A DNA stretch of 64,000 nt from Lachnospiraceae bacterium. GTDB taxonomy: Bacteria; Bacillota; Clostridia; Lachnospirales; Lachnospiraceae. The position numbers and the translations under genes were made by a program. Under the pieces are notes generated by a model. The model made no database searches. It was not told where the DNA came from and worked only from the letters and a program-made list of their open reading frames with translations. The first letter of the stretch is position 1. Every line of letters starts with the position of its first letter. Shown here piece after piece: positions 17,089 through 26,447 of this stretch. The stretch lies in contig JALEIR010000028.1 of NCBI GenBank assembly GCA_022769665.1, forward strand, positions 1 to 64,000, in the 5' to 3' direction.

Positions 17089-18654
17089 TTATTGTGCCAA
17101 GGATGCGTTAAACTCATCCACTGCGGTCTGCCATTCAGTGAGATTTGCTTCCAGAACAGCGTCAACATCGGAGCCGGCTCCGAGAGCCCACAGGAAGTTA
17201 TTGTTGGGATTAAAGTTCGGAACAATAGAGTGAAGGTCATCCACACCTCTGGTAGTCATCATGTCGATGGTCTCCTCAACGGAACGGGTATCTCTCATAC
17301 CGCCGTACAGGTTATCCAAAAGTGAATAGTAGCCCTCCCAATCGGCACCGGGAACATCATCGGTCCATACATCGTATGCGAACATCAGCAGTCTTGCCTT
17401 TTCATCGCTGTAGGAAGAAGGCATACATACAGGGTTGTTGGACTTGTTGGTTACATAGTCGTCAGCCTTGGGTCCCTTGGGGAACATTACGAAACCGTAG
17501 TCAATGCTCTGGGTCAGCTCTACGCCGTTGACAGCGGTAGCGTTACCTTCGCTATCCTTGGAAGTACCGGTCAGCCAGCCTCCCTCGTATGCGCAGTATG
17601 CGTCATCATACATGAAAGCAGCTTCGCCGTTCATGAAACGTACCTTGTAGTCCTCCCAGTTGCTGCCGTCTTCGTTGCTGTAGTTCAGGAAGTATTTGTT
17701 AGTTACTTCGTCAATAGCGAAGTGCAGACCTTCTCTCACTGCATCGCTGTCAGCGGTCAGTGCATATGTTCCGTCCGCATTCTTGCTCACCAGAGCACCG
17801 CCGTTGGAACGAACACACTCGTAAATCATACCGCCGTTGTTCTGTACGCAGCCGTAAACATCAATCTGTCCATCGTTGTCGATATCACGCTGAACCTTGC
17901 TCATTACATCTATCCATGCGTCCCAAGTCCATGTGCCGTTTGCCTGCATATCGTAAATGGACTCAGGATCGATACCTGCATCCTTCAGCACGTCCTTATT
18001 GAAATACAAGCCTCCTCTGGGCTCGGAAGGACCTGCGTAGAAGCAGTACTTTGCATCGCCGATAGCCCAGCTTTCAAGCTCGCCGTTGCAGGTCCACTTC
18101 TCTCTGGAAAGGTCAATTACATCGCCATCCAGCTTAGAAATGTCATACATCAGTCCCTGACTTACGTCTGCAGCGGTAGCTGAAGAGTTGGTCAAAGTAT
18201 AGATAATATTTTCGTCAGAACCGGAAGTTGCAGCCTGTACGAATGCCTCGCCGATGGAACCCTCGCCCCATCCCCAACCTGCGTAGTTCTTCTGAACCAT
18301 GGTGAAATTGTAGGTCTCCTGCAGCCATTCCTGATAATCTCTCTGGGCTTTACCGAACTCAGTAAGCTCATCATAAGGCTTGGGGTCACCGGTCCACCAG
18401 TCTGCAATGATAATCTCCATGCCGCCCAAATCAAAGGGCTCGCCGGTCTTAGGGTCGATTCTGACAGTAGTCATTCCCTCTTCCTGAGAATCGCTGGGTT
18501 GCTCGGATTCGCTGGACTGCTGAGAATCGCTGGACTGCTGAGTACTTCCTTCGTTGGACGCAGGAGTATCAGAGTCGCCGCATGCTGCCATTCCCATAGT
18601 CATAGCAGCTGCCATGGAAACAGCCATCAGTTTTCTTAAAACTTTTCTTTTCAT
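17089..18654 (-). CDS. Sugar ABC transporter solute-binding lipoprotein (set A)
   Basis: A 521-residue lipoprotein with signal peptide and Cys (MGMAACGDSD), a Ser/Gln/Glu linker repeating QQSSDSQQSSESEQPSDS (about 35-55) and a large two-lobed type-1 binding fold (YNFTMVQKNYAGWGWGEGS; MYDISKLDGDVIDLSRE; KVRFMNGEAAFMYDDAY). Its role is to capture an oligosaccharide outside the cell and deliver it to the two permeases encoded just upstream. Many Trp residues near the presumed binding cleft fit a sugar ligand. Last gene of the operon; 97 bp separate it from the permease, with its own GGAGG site, and no promoter was recognised in that gap. Xylo-oligosaccharide as ligand is inferred from context. 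Confidence 0.9.
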   Translation of the reverse strand: MKRKVLRKLMAVSMAAAMTMGMAACGDSDTPASNEGSTQQSSDSQQSSESEQPSDSQEEGMTTVRIDPKTGEPFDLGGMEIIIADWWTGDPKPYDELTEFGKAQRDYQEWLQETYNFTMVQKNYAGWGWGEGSIGEAFVQAATSGSDENIIYTLTNSSATAADVSQGLMYDISKLDGDVIDLSREKWTCNGELESWAIGDAKYCFYAGPSEPRGGLYFNKDVLKDAGIDPESIYDMQANGTWTWDAWIDVMSKVQRDIDNDGQIDVYGCVQNNGGMIYECVRSNGGALVSKNADGTYALTADSDAVREGLHFAIDEVTNKYFLNYSNEDGSNWEDYKVRFMNGEAAFMYDDAYCAYEGGWLTGTSKDSEGNATAVNGVELTQSIDYGFVMFPKGPKADDYVTNKSNNPVCMPSSYSDEKARLLMFAYDVWTDDVPGADWEGYYSLLDNLYGGMRDTRSVEETIDMMTTRGVDDLHSIVPNFNPNNNFLWALGAGSDVDAVLEANLTEWQTAVDEFNASLAQ

Positions 18655-18751
18655 ATTTTCCTCCTTTATATATATAAATTCCTGAGCGCTTTGATACGCC
18701 TTTTCCGCCGTCTATATAACTTTTCCGGGTTTAGTTGGCGGGGAACTTATA

Positions 18752-19759
18752 TCACATCTTAATACCGGTGCTGCTCAAGCTCTCCACAAAGCCCTTCTGG
18801 GCGAAGAGATACAGGACAATCAGAGGTACAATCACCATCAGAGTACCTGTTGCCAGCATACAGTTGCTGTAAGGTACCGACACGCCTGCTGAACTTGCAG
18901 CTCCGCTGATTCGAGCCATATAACCGCCAAAAGTATCAGGCAGCTGTTTGAGTTTGATACTCAGAAGGCCCACGTTGCCCAGAAACATACTGGAATAAAA
19001 ACCATCCGTCCACTGCCAGACAAAGGCAAACAGGAAACAGGAAGTGAGAATAGGCTTTGCATCCGGCAACATAATCCTGATAAAGGTCTTTAATGTTCCG
19101 CAACCATCCACATAAGCCGCTTCCTCAAGCTCCTTGGGTATATTACGGAAAAACTGACGGATCATGTAAATATACAGTCCGTTCTTTAGACCCATACAGC
19201 CCGCGCTCATCAGATAATACGGAATCACGGAACCCTTCAGATTCAAAGTAGAACCCGTTATCAATTTAAAGATTCCCAGCACATCGAAAAAACGGAAATG
19301 CAGATGCAGGGAAGTGGAAATTACCTGTGGCGGAATCAACACTGTCATCATCACACAGGCAAACCAGAATTTCTTAAGCGGAAACTGGAATCTGGCAAAA
19401 CCGTATCCGACAAGAGTACTCACAGACACCTGCAGAACCGCTATAGTCAATGAAATCACCAGGGAATTAAACAGAGTCTTCCCGTACTCCATCAGCCCCG
19501 CGGCAAGTTTGTAATTCTCCGTGGTGAAATGCAACGGTATGGCTGTGACAATGGGATCATATAAATCCTGCTCCGTCATAAAACTCACCGAGATTTTATT
19601 TAAAAGGGGCTGCAAGATCAGGAAACATAACCCAAAGAGTAGTATCGCCCGACATATGCTGATGCCGTACTGCATCACAGTCCTGCGCAGGAGATATCCT
19701 CCGGACTTTCTGTTCCTCTCCCAAAAGTTCGTATACTTTCCTGTCTTCACCTTACTCAT
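18752..19759 (-). CDS. Sugar ABC transporter permease (MalG type, set A)
   Basis: A 335-residue integral membrane protein with six predicted helices. The start at 19759 (MSKVKTGKYT) is preferred over an in-frame codon at 19804, because the latter lies inside the upstream permease. The EAA loop that contacts the ATPase reads ELEEAAYVDGCGTLKTFIRI, in the form typical of carbohydrate permeases. It overlaps the preceding permease by 8 bp. No ATPase gene is in the operon, so a shared MsmK-type ATPase encoded elsewhere is expected; this is common for Firmicute sugar importers. Confidence 0.9.
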   Translation of the reverse strand: MSKVKTGKYTNFWERNRKSGGYLLRRTVMQYGISICRAILLFGLCFLILQPLLNKISVSFMTEQDLYDPIVTAIPLHFTTENYKLAAGLMEYGKTLFNSLVISLTIAVLQVSVSTLVGYGFARFQFPLKKFWFACVMMTVLIPPQVISTSLHLHFRFFDVLGIFKLITGSTLNLKGSVIPYYLMSAGCMGLKNGLYIYMIRQFFRNIPKELEEAAYVDGCGTLKTFIRIMLPDAKPILTSCFLFAFVWQWTDGFYSSMFLGNVGLLSIKLKQLPDTFGGYMARISGAASSAGVSVPYSNCMLATGTLMVIVPLIVLYLFAQKGFVESLSSTGIKM

Positions 19760-20663
19760 AGTAGTAAACCCCCTTTGAGATGATGAGCGAACTGATTCCC
19801 ACAATCAACATGACTAACACAAAATAAGCCCATGACATGGCGGATGCCAACCCGTATTTCAGGTTTACACTTATGAGCTCGGTAATCTTCTCGATGATTT
19901 TGTTGTCCGACCTCATACAGAAGTCCACCACGGTGTAAATCCAGTTCACAAGGAACAGGGAACTCACCATAGGGAAGGTAATCTTCCAAAGACTCTCCCA
20001 CTTGGTACAGCCCTCGATATCCGCTGCTTCATACATACTGTTTGATATGGTCTGCAGTCCCGACAGAAAGATAATAATCTGAATACCGGAGGAAATCGCT
20101 ACATTATAAATATTATCAATGACCTCAAACAATTTTTCAAAGGCTCTGACACCCACTCCGGAGGTCCTCAGAATCTCCTGAATCGCGTCCGTAATTCCTG
20201 TCGTTCCCTGAGCGTTCAGCTCCACAGTCTGAGCGACTGCCGCCATCAGGGCATTATCAGAATCCAGCTTCAACATCACGCCGGATGCCAGAATCACGGG
20301 AAGAAAGAACACGGAACGCACAAACGCCCTTCCCTTGAACTTCTGATTCAGCACCAACGCCACAAAGAAACTGAATACCATGATAGCCACAGAATAAATC
20401 GCCATCCTGGCAAGCTCCTCCGTGAGATCCCGGGTGTAGTCCGCATCTACCCGAAAAGCATAATTGTAATTGAACAGACCGCGCCACACAGGATTAAAGG
20501 TTCCCGCACCCAGCTGTACATCGCAGAAGCTCATATACAGGGACTGAATAAGCGGTTGCACCATAAAGACCAGAAAGCCTATGATGAACGGCATAATGAA
20601 CAGATATCCTGAAATGGCTTTCCGTTTTTGAAGACCTGCTAACTTGTTCTTCTGTCTTTTCAT
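19752..20663 (-). CDS. Sugar ABC transporter permease (MalF type, set A)
   Basis: A 303-residue membrane protein starting MKRQKNKLAG at 20663; an upstream in-frame start at 20744 would run into the DUF5696 gene and is rejected. It has an N-terminal basic segment, a first helix (ISGYLFIMPFIIGFLVFMVQ), a substantial external loop (about residues 55-110 and 150-195) and the EAA loop EAADIEGCTKWESLWKITFP. It pairs with the following permease to form the membrane channel of set A. Confidence 0.9.
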   Translation of the reverse strand: MKRQKNKLAGLQKRKAISGYLFIMPFIIGFLVFMVQPLIQSLYMSFCDVQLGAGTFNPVWRGLFNYNYAFRVDADYTRDLTEELARMAIYSVAIMVFSFFVALVLNQKFKGRAFVRSVFFLPVILASGVMLKLDSDNALMAAVAQTVELNAQGTTGITDAIQEILRTSGVGVRAFEKLFEVIDNIYNVAISSGIQIIIFLSGLQTISNSMYEAADIEGCTKWESLWKITFPMVSSLFLVNWIYTVVDFCMRSDNKIIEKITELISVNLKYGLASAMSWAYFVLVMLIVGISSLIISKGVYYYE

Positions 20664-20703
20664 AACCTCTACCCTTTCTAAACTTTTCCTATTTCTCACG
20701 CTG

Positions 20704-23298
20704 TCAGCGGACAACCTTATAATCCCTTGCCGGGATTTCCACACCGTCCGGCGTCACCACGTCGGTAAAGCTGTAGTTCACATAAACCCTTGTGCCATCC
20801 TTGTAAGTGGTACAGGACAAATCCGCACTCAACTTCTCGTGAGCAACCATTTCCTGATTGAATACATGCCCCATTTCACTGTTATATCTGTTATAAATAT
20901 CCATCATCCTGTCATGCCATGCGGCGAAATCGGAGGCATAATACTCGGTGTAAAGGGTCTTCTGCAGGGCAAAGGACGTTTCCCTCATCAGGGAGAAAGA
21001 AAGTCCCGCACCGTACTCTGCGGACTCTAAAAGCTCCTGCTCCTCATTTCCACAGGTATTTAAGGGCGAACCCACATAATTCACAAACCCGTGAACAGCC
21101 AGCTGGTAGAAGGGAACCTTCTCGTCCAGAATGGTATAACCGCTGCCGGCCAAATCCATATTAGTCACCATATCTGCATAAGCCACAGCGTAATCGTTGC
21201 CCATATTAATCATAATCTTTTTTCCGCTGTCGGCTATCTGTCTCAGTTTTTCCGCCTGAGAAACCATAGCGGCATTTCTGCTCACCGTTTTCTTCAGATT
21301 ATAATCGGAGGAAAGATCCATGCCGGTGTCTCGGAAAGCCACATTGGCATTGTACTTCTCCACCGCCTCGGCAAGGACATCCATGTTTTCATCAATCAGA
21401 TCCGCACGGAGAAGATAATAACTGTCAGTGCCCTCCCGCGCTGCGTAGGTCACGGCACTGTAAATAAACAGTTCCGCTCTCTCCTTACTCAGGAACCTTG
21501 CAGCATCCGTGAAGGAAAAGAATCCGTCAAAAATATTGCTGTCATATTCGTAATGAGTCACACCCTCCAGATAGAGGTCCACGCCCAACTCCTGCGCTGC
21601 GGTTCCCAGATTTTTCAAATCCTTCTTGCTGCCCAAATCAGAGACGAGTTTTGCCTTCCTCATAATTTTCTGGTTCACGCCGCCATTACACCAGCCTGTG
21701 TACTTCACAGAAATATTGTCCATGCCCTCCTCAGTCAGCTGTCGGATCATGTCTTCCGCCTCGCTGTACCCGGTCAGCTTCAGAGGCCGGGAGACCGGAA
21801 CACCCAAAACCTGCTTCACCTTATCTACGGCACCCACAATCTCAAGAGATACAGGGACACTCTCATCATCATTCATGTCAAAATCTTGACCATATTTATC
21901 CTGCAAATAACCCTGGTAAGCTTTCGCCATATCCACATAGCTGTTGCTGTTCACAAAGCGGTACCGCTGGGTCAGGGTCTCATGAGGCAGCGTCTCCAGA
22001 AACTTGTAGACGTTCTGGCTGCCCAAATCACCCACCTCATAAAGTTCACGCGGGCTGATGCTGTAAACGGTGTTCACGAAATTATAGCTGCTGTTGTGTC
22101 CGGCAATGTCCGCCTGTACAGAGGCATACGGAGCGCCTTCCTCCATCATACAGATAAAGGAATCGTCGCCGTTTGCTATGCCGAATACATTGAAGTATGC
22201 CCTCGTATCATGCACCACGGCGTCTCTGGACAGCGCCATATCCCAACCGTACAGGCTCGCATAATAAGATGCCTGTGAGAGCTTATTGTTGTTAAAGTTA
22301 ATCAGTGAGCCGCCACCCTCCGGCACCAAAAGATACCCCTCGTCCTCGGGACCGCCGGCTCCGAAATAAGGAAGAAGAACCATAGTGTAAATGGGAGTAC
22401 TGGATTTATACTCCAAATCATCCAAAGGCATCTCCACCACAAGGTCGCCGTCCTCCAGACGATAAATCACACTCACGTTGAAGGTCAGATTAGCGTTGAC
22501 CTTTTCCTTATTGTTGAGCGCCTTATCCGCCGCGAAATCCTCTACCGTATACCCTGCCGCCTCAAAAATGCCTTCCATCTTCATATTCGTCGCACCCTTG
22601 GCAGCAGCAGACAGCACATATATAGGCTCCGTCTCCAGAATAGGGTAATCGGCAAGCAGCGCTTCTTTATCATCTTTTGGACCCAGATTATTGATATCGT
22701 ATTTCTTATAGTAGCGCTTGAGGAAACCGGAGTCCTTGACCTCCATCTTATCCATCCACTTTTCCATGTTCACCGCGGTAATAACCGGAGGAATCATGTA
22801 CTCACGCTCAGATTTGCTGACGGAGTAGTCGACCCGGATATAATCCTCTCCCTGCTCTATTTCATATAAGCCGTTCTCGATACCATAACTGAAATTGTCG
22901 TAGGTAGTCTTCAGACCGGTAGACTGGCTGAAGGTCAGCAGCAGGGTAGACTGCAACCTTCCCTTATATGCCGCCAGCGCAAGTGGATCGGAGTCCGCCT
23001 CGGGAGGATTGGAATACCACACCTTCCCGGTCTCCTTCACTTCCAGAGTGAACTGTGTCGTAGTGGGATCCATGGTAAGCTTCAGCTTGTCGTTTTCCAC
23101 AACAATAGGGCTTGTAGATCCTTCATAACCCCGAAGTTCAATGGGCTTCTGCGGTTCACTGCTCGTCTGGAAATTGATAATCACCGCTATTGCCGCTGCT
23201 ATCACGGCTGTTATGATTAAGGGAGCCGTCATACTCTTCAGCCACTTTATCACTGCGGCTTTCCTTTCGGCATTTTTAACTGTTCTTTCTTTCTTCAT
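20704..23298 (-). CDS. DUF5696-type membrane-anchored extracellular protein
   Basis: An 864-residue protein with a short cytoplasmic N-terminus, one membrane helix (about residues 25-43) and a large extracellular region. I recognise the DUF5696 family, which repeatedly accompanies Firmicute oligosaccharide transport operons. The first 330 residues are beta-rich (LKLTMDPTTTQFTLEVKETG; RDAVVHDTRAYFNVFG), the part from about 480 onwards is barrel-like (SEAEDMIRQLTEEGMDNISV, VDLYLEGVTHYEYDSNIFDG, MINMGNDYAVAYADMVTNMD), resembling a glycoside hydrolase fold. Whether it has catalytic activity is unknown. It lies centrally in the transport operon, between the two permease sets. It may be a surface glycan-binding or -processing partner of the transporters. 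Confidence 0.8.
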   Translation of the reverse strand: MKKERTVKNAERKAAVIKWLKSMTAPLIITAVIAAAIAVIINFQTSSEPQKPIELRGYEGSTSPIVVENDKLKLTMDPTTTQFTLEVKETGKVWYSNPPEADSDPLALAAYKGRLQSTLLLTFSQSTGLKTTYDNFSYGIENGLYEIEQGEDYIRVDYSVSKSEREYMIPPVITAVNMEKWMDKMEVKDSGFLKRYYKKYDINNLGPKDDKEALLADYPILETEPIYVLSAAAKGATNMKMEGIFEAAGYTVEDFAADKALNNKEKVNANLTFNVSVIYRLEDGDLVVEMPLDDLEYKSSTPIYTMVLLPYFGAGGPEDEGYLLVPEGGGSLINFNNNKLSQASYYASLYGWDMALSRDAVVHDTRAYFNVFGIANGDDSFICMMEEGAPYASVQADIAGHNSSYNFVNTVYSISPRELYEVGDLGSQNVYKFLETLPHETLTQRYRFVNSNSYVDMAKAYQGYLQDKYGQDFDMNDDESVPVSLEIVGAVDKVKQVLGVPVSRPLKLTGYSEAEDMIRQLTEEGMDNISVKYTGWCNGGVNQKIMRKAKLVSDLGSKKDLKNLGTAAQELGVDLYLEGVTHYEYDSNIFDGFFSFTDAARFLSKERAELFIYSAVTYAAREGTDSYYLLRADLIDENMDVLAEAVEKYNANVAFRDTGMDLSSDYNLKKTVSRNAAMVSQAEKLRQIADSGKKIMINMGNDYAVAYADMVTNMDLAGSGYTILDEKVPFYQLAVHGFVNYVGSPLNTCGNEEQELLESAEYGAGLSFSLMRETSFALQKTLYTEYYASDFAAWHDRMMDIYNRYNSEMGHVFNQEMVAHEKLSADLSCTTYKDGTRVYVNYSFTDVVTPDGVEIPARDYKVVR

Positions 23299-23349
23299 GG
23301 TCGCTCCTATCCTTCCGCCCGTCAGATGTCCTTATATTGCACCTATTTG

Positions 23350-24006
23350 CTATAGTCGGAACATAATCTCTTTAGCTAGGGACACAAAATACGCAATGCC
23401 CTGAGAAATCATGCTGAAAAACAGCAACAGGATAAATACAATCACCAGCATTGCAAACAGGCTGGCCACAATAAATAAAATGTTCTTTCCCACGTTGAAC
23501 TCGTGAATCTGACCCATGGCCGCAACAAACAGCAGAGCCGCCCAGACAAGGGAAATAGCACTGAGCGCTGAGTAGAACTCCGCCTCGTCCACCGTCACGA
23601 AGTTACTGAAAATCATCAGCGGGAACTGCATCAGCGGATAAGGGGTCAGTGCATAGCAGCTCGCCATGTACACCTGCCCCAGTCTGCCTTTGCCGTCAAA
23701 AAGCGTCGTCAGGCCCCAGTTTCCGATTACAAACATCGCAAGAGGAAACACGATGCTGGCCAGATACAGGAAAATATTAATATCCTCCCAGTAGACCCTC
23801 AGGAAAATAAAACTGGTGTAGCGAAGCTTCAAGATTCTTATAAGCAGGGTCAAAAACAGGATGGTGTTTGCCGCCGCGTAAGTTCCCCTCTTCTCGTGGG
23901 TGAGATCCCAGAAGCCGTCCAGAGGATGTGTGGTACAGTACAACGCAAACTTCAGACTCGCAAAATATTTTTGATAAGTTTCTTTCTTTTTCAGTGCAGC
24001 AATCAT
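23350..24006 (-). CDS. Yip1-family membrane protein
   Basis: A 218-residue integral membrane protein with five predicted helices (near 48-65, 75-98, 113-135, 150-172, 180-205). The segment FWDLTHEKRGTYAAANTILF and the YxLTPYPLMQFPLMIFSNFV region are typical of bacterial Yip1-like proteins. Family function in bacteria is unknown. It lies 16 bp after the NHL/TPR gene and 51 bp before DUF5696, and the same trio recurs in comparable sugar operons as far as I recall, suggesting that these are accessory membrane components of the importer. Confidence 0.8.
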   Translation of the reverse strand: MIAALKKKETYQKYFASLKFALYCTTHPLDGFWDLTHEKRGTYAAANTILFLTLLIRILKLRYTSFIFLRVYWEDINIFLYLASIVFPLAMFVIGNWGLTTLFDGKGRLGQVYMASCYALTPYPLMQFPLMIFSNFVTVDEAEFYSALSAISLVWAALLFVAAMGQIHEFNVGKNILFIVASLFAMLVIVFILLLFFSMISQGIAYFVSLAKEIMFRL

Positions 24007-24022
24007 ACCGGCCTCCGTTCTT

Positions 24023-25525
24023 CTAGTTTCTGAAGATATCCGCGATGTCTATCTCGTGCTTAATTTCCTTAATCTTACCGATGGAGAGAGGCACCAGGAA
24101 AGCTATCAGAATCACGGCAACAATAATCACAATGTGTTCCTCCACCCACTCCTTACGGTACTGTTTATAAGCCTTGGAATAGTTATCATCATCATATTTC
24201 AGTTCAAAGTACTCCATCGCCTCATGGTATTTCTCCTGACGGAGCAGAGAGCGTCCGATACCGATGTAGGCCAAATCATAGTTGCCGTCCAGCTTCATAA
24301 CTTCACGCCAGCTGTCTCCGGAGGCTTCATAATTGCCGTCGTCAAACTGCTCAATCGCCTGATAAACCAGTTCACCGAATTCAGTAGGAGTAAACAGTGT
24401 CACGCTGCAGGCCAGAGAATCCAACACCACCAAATCGTGCTCCATGTGTTCAATGGCTGCAGGGCGTCTGAAGTAACCGTCCATATTGCCGTTTCCGCCA
24501 AAGCAGAACACCGTCTTGCCCTGATCATCATAACCGAAGAGACGACCCCTGTTCTTATCAAGGCAGACGTAAATATCATTGTCCAGTACAGTTACATCCG
24601 TAAAATAGGAGGGACCTTCGTAGCCGCCGCCTTCACCCCAGTAAAGGTCGCCATAAGTGGGGTACTCGCCGTTCTGAACCAAGATGTCATTGCCCATCAG
24701 ATTCAGCTTGCGGACAGCATCCGCAGCGCCGGAATCAAGGTCATCTTCCTCTTGTCCGCCGGCACAGGCGTAAATGAATCCTTCCTGATCCATATAAACA
24801 TTGTCATATGCGGTAGGGACAAAGGAAGTCATACGCTCTCTCTGCTCCTGCGTTGCAAACTTCTTCCAGATATAATCCGCCCAGTTGTAGGTAACGGGTG
24901 TCGCTCCTACAAATCCGGAAAATGTACCGTCAGCCTCGTACTTACATAACCCCTGGTTGATACTTTCTGCAATACAATAAACACGCCCGGCCGTATCCAC
25001 CACCAGCCTTGAAGGTTTGAAGGTACTGTCGGCGTTCACCGTGGAATCTACCGGAAGGTCAAACTGTAAAAGGTAATTCAGACTACTGTCTACCTTCACA
25101 ATTCTTGCGTTTCCCTTGTCACAGATATAGATATCTCCATCATCGGAAACTGCAATATCCGTGGGGCCCGAAAGACTCTTTACGTCCGTATTTCCCTTGA
25201 TGCTGTCGAATGTACGGACAACCTCAAACTGTTCCGTACCGGTACGCTCCATCTGAATAACCCTGTTATTTCCGGTATCGCAGATATAAATCATATTGTC
25301 CTTAACAAACATACTCTCAGGAGCATTGAAATTCATATCCAGACCAAAATCCGATGCGGTGTACACCTTAGTCACCGTGTAGAAGTCCGGCGAATCCTGT
25401 ACGTCGCCCCAGTAGTCGTAATTGTAGGTATAGCTTCTCTCCACCGCCATAACGCTCATGGAAGGCGCTGCCAGGGCTATTGCTCCCAACGCAATCGTGC
25501 CGATTGTTTTTATCATCCTTTTCAT
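24023..25525 (-). CDS. NHL-repeat/TPR protein anchored by C-terminal helix
   Basis: A 500-residue protein, start chosen at the Met preceded by GAGGTGG (an upstream in-frame ATG is at 25537). Order of parts: signal peptide (residues 1-28), NHL-type beta-propeller (about 45-370) with blades such as MIYICDTGNNRVIQMER and DIYICDKGNARIVKVD, a helical TPR-like segment (about 375-455; DLAYIGIGRSLLRQEKYHEA) and a C-terminal membrane helix (VAVILIAFLVPLSIG) with a short charged tail. The propeller is therefore outside the cell. It is translationally adjacent to the set B permease (18 bp). Possible job: scaffold or glycan-binding platform for the importer. Not characterised to my knowledge. Confidence 0.8.
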   Translation of the reverse strand: MKRMIKTIGTIALGAIALAAPSMSVMAVERSYTYNYDYWGDVQDSPDFYTVTKVYTASDFGLDMNFNAPESMFVKDNMIYICDTGNNRVIQMERTGTEQFEVVRTFDSIKGNTDVKSLSGPTDIAVSDDGDIYICDKGNARIVKVDSSLNYLLQFDLPVDSTVNADSTFKPSRLVVDTAGRVYCIAESINQGLCKYEADGTFSGFVGATPVTYNWADYIWKKFATQEQRERMTSFVPTAYDNVYMDQEGFIYACAGGQEEDDLDSGAADAVRKLNLMGNDILVQNGEYPTYGDLYWGEGGGYEGPSYFTDVTVLDNDIYVCLDKNRGRLFGYDDQGKTVFCFGGNGNMDGYFRRPAAIEHMEHDLVVLDSLACSVTLFTPTEFGELVYQAIEQFDDGNYEASGDSWREVMKLDGNYDLAYIGIGRSLLRQEKYHEAMEYFELKYDDDNYSKAYKQYRKEWVEEHIVIIVAVILIAFLVPLSIGKIKEIKHEIDIADIFRN

Positions 25526-25543
25526 ACGCCACCTCATTCCCTG

Positions 25544-26446
25544 TTAATCCTTCAGACCTGAACTTGCCATCGTCTCCAGGATCTGGCTTTCGGAGAAGAT
25601 GAAAATTGCGATGGGAACCACCATCAGAACCACCAGCACTGCCGCACCCTGTCCGGTTCTGGCAATACCGCCGCTCTGGATTTGCTGCATGGCATACACA
25701 AGAGTCTTCTTTTCTTCGGAATAGATGAAGGTTGATGCTTTGTTGTTCCAGAGTCCCTGCACCGAGAAGATAATCAGGGTCATCCACGCCGGCTTTACGT
25801 TAGGCATCACGATACCGGTGAACACTTTCCATACGCTAGCACCGTCTATCTGTGCCGCCTCAATCAGAGAGGTGGGCAGACCCTCCATGAACTGCTTCAT
25901 CAGGAAGAGTCCCATGGGAGATGCAAAAGCAGGGATAATAATCGACCAGTATGTATCAATCCAGCCCAACTTGTTCAGAATCAGGTAGTTAGGAATCTGT
26001 GTCACGTAACCGGTAAACATCATTGCCACCGTAACCAGCTTAAAGAAAGTCCGGTTACCGGGGAAATCGTACTTCGCCAGTACGAAAGCGCCCATGGATG
26101 CCACGATCAAATGTCCGAAGGTTCCCGCAAAAGTAATGAACACCGTATTAAACAAATATCGGGAGAAGGACACCCAGGACTTTCCCATTGTCACGAACAA
26201 ATCGGAGAAATTATCCATCGTAGGGTTCTGCGCCAGAATCTTCGGAGGAAACTTAAACAATTCATCCAAAGGCTTCAGCGCGTTGCTCACTGCATACACA
26301 ATAGGGAAGGCCATAACAACCGCCACAAGGACCAGGAACAGATACAGGAAAAAGTCGCCTGCGATGGAGCGATTTGGCTTCCTTCTCTTGATTAGCTTTT
26401 TGTGATATACAGCTTCTACTGTTTCTTGCTTTTTCTTCTTGCTCAT
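25544..26446 (-). CDS. Sugar ABC transporter permease (MalG type, set B)
   Basis: A 300-residue membrane protein with six predicted helices and the EAA loop SLIEAAQIDGASVWKVFTGI. It starts 1 bp after the stop of the other set B permease. The N-terminus is strongly basic (MSKKKKQETV ... KKLIKRRK). It forms the set B channel with its neighbour; the ATPase is again missing from the operon. Confidence 0.9.
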   Translation of the reverse strand: MSKKKKQETVEAVYHKKLIKRRKPNRSIAGDFFLYLFLVLVAVVMAFPIVYAVSNALKPLDELFKFPPKILAQNPTMDNFSDLFVTMGKSWVSFSRYLFNTVFITFAGTFGHLIVASMGAFVLAKYDFPGNRTFFKLVTVAMMFTGYVTQIPNYLILNKLGWIDTYWSIIIPAFASPMGLFLMKQFMEGLPTSLIEAAQIDGASVWKVFTGIVMPNVKPAWMTLIIFSVQGLWNNKASTFIYSEEKKTLVYAMQQIQSGGIARTGQGAAVLVVLMVVPIAIFIFSESQILETMASSGLKD

Positions 26447-26447
26447 A

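Noticed and set aside
21091-22278. Long plus-strand frame opposite the DUF5696 gene (and similar ones opposite 30650-33679 and 37292-39100)
   Set aside because: These are shadows of real minus-strand genes: no ribosome-binding sites and no recognisable protein.
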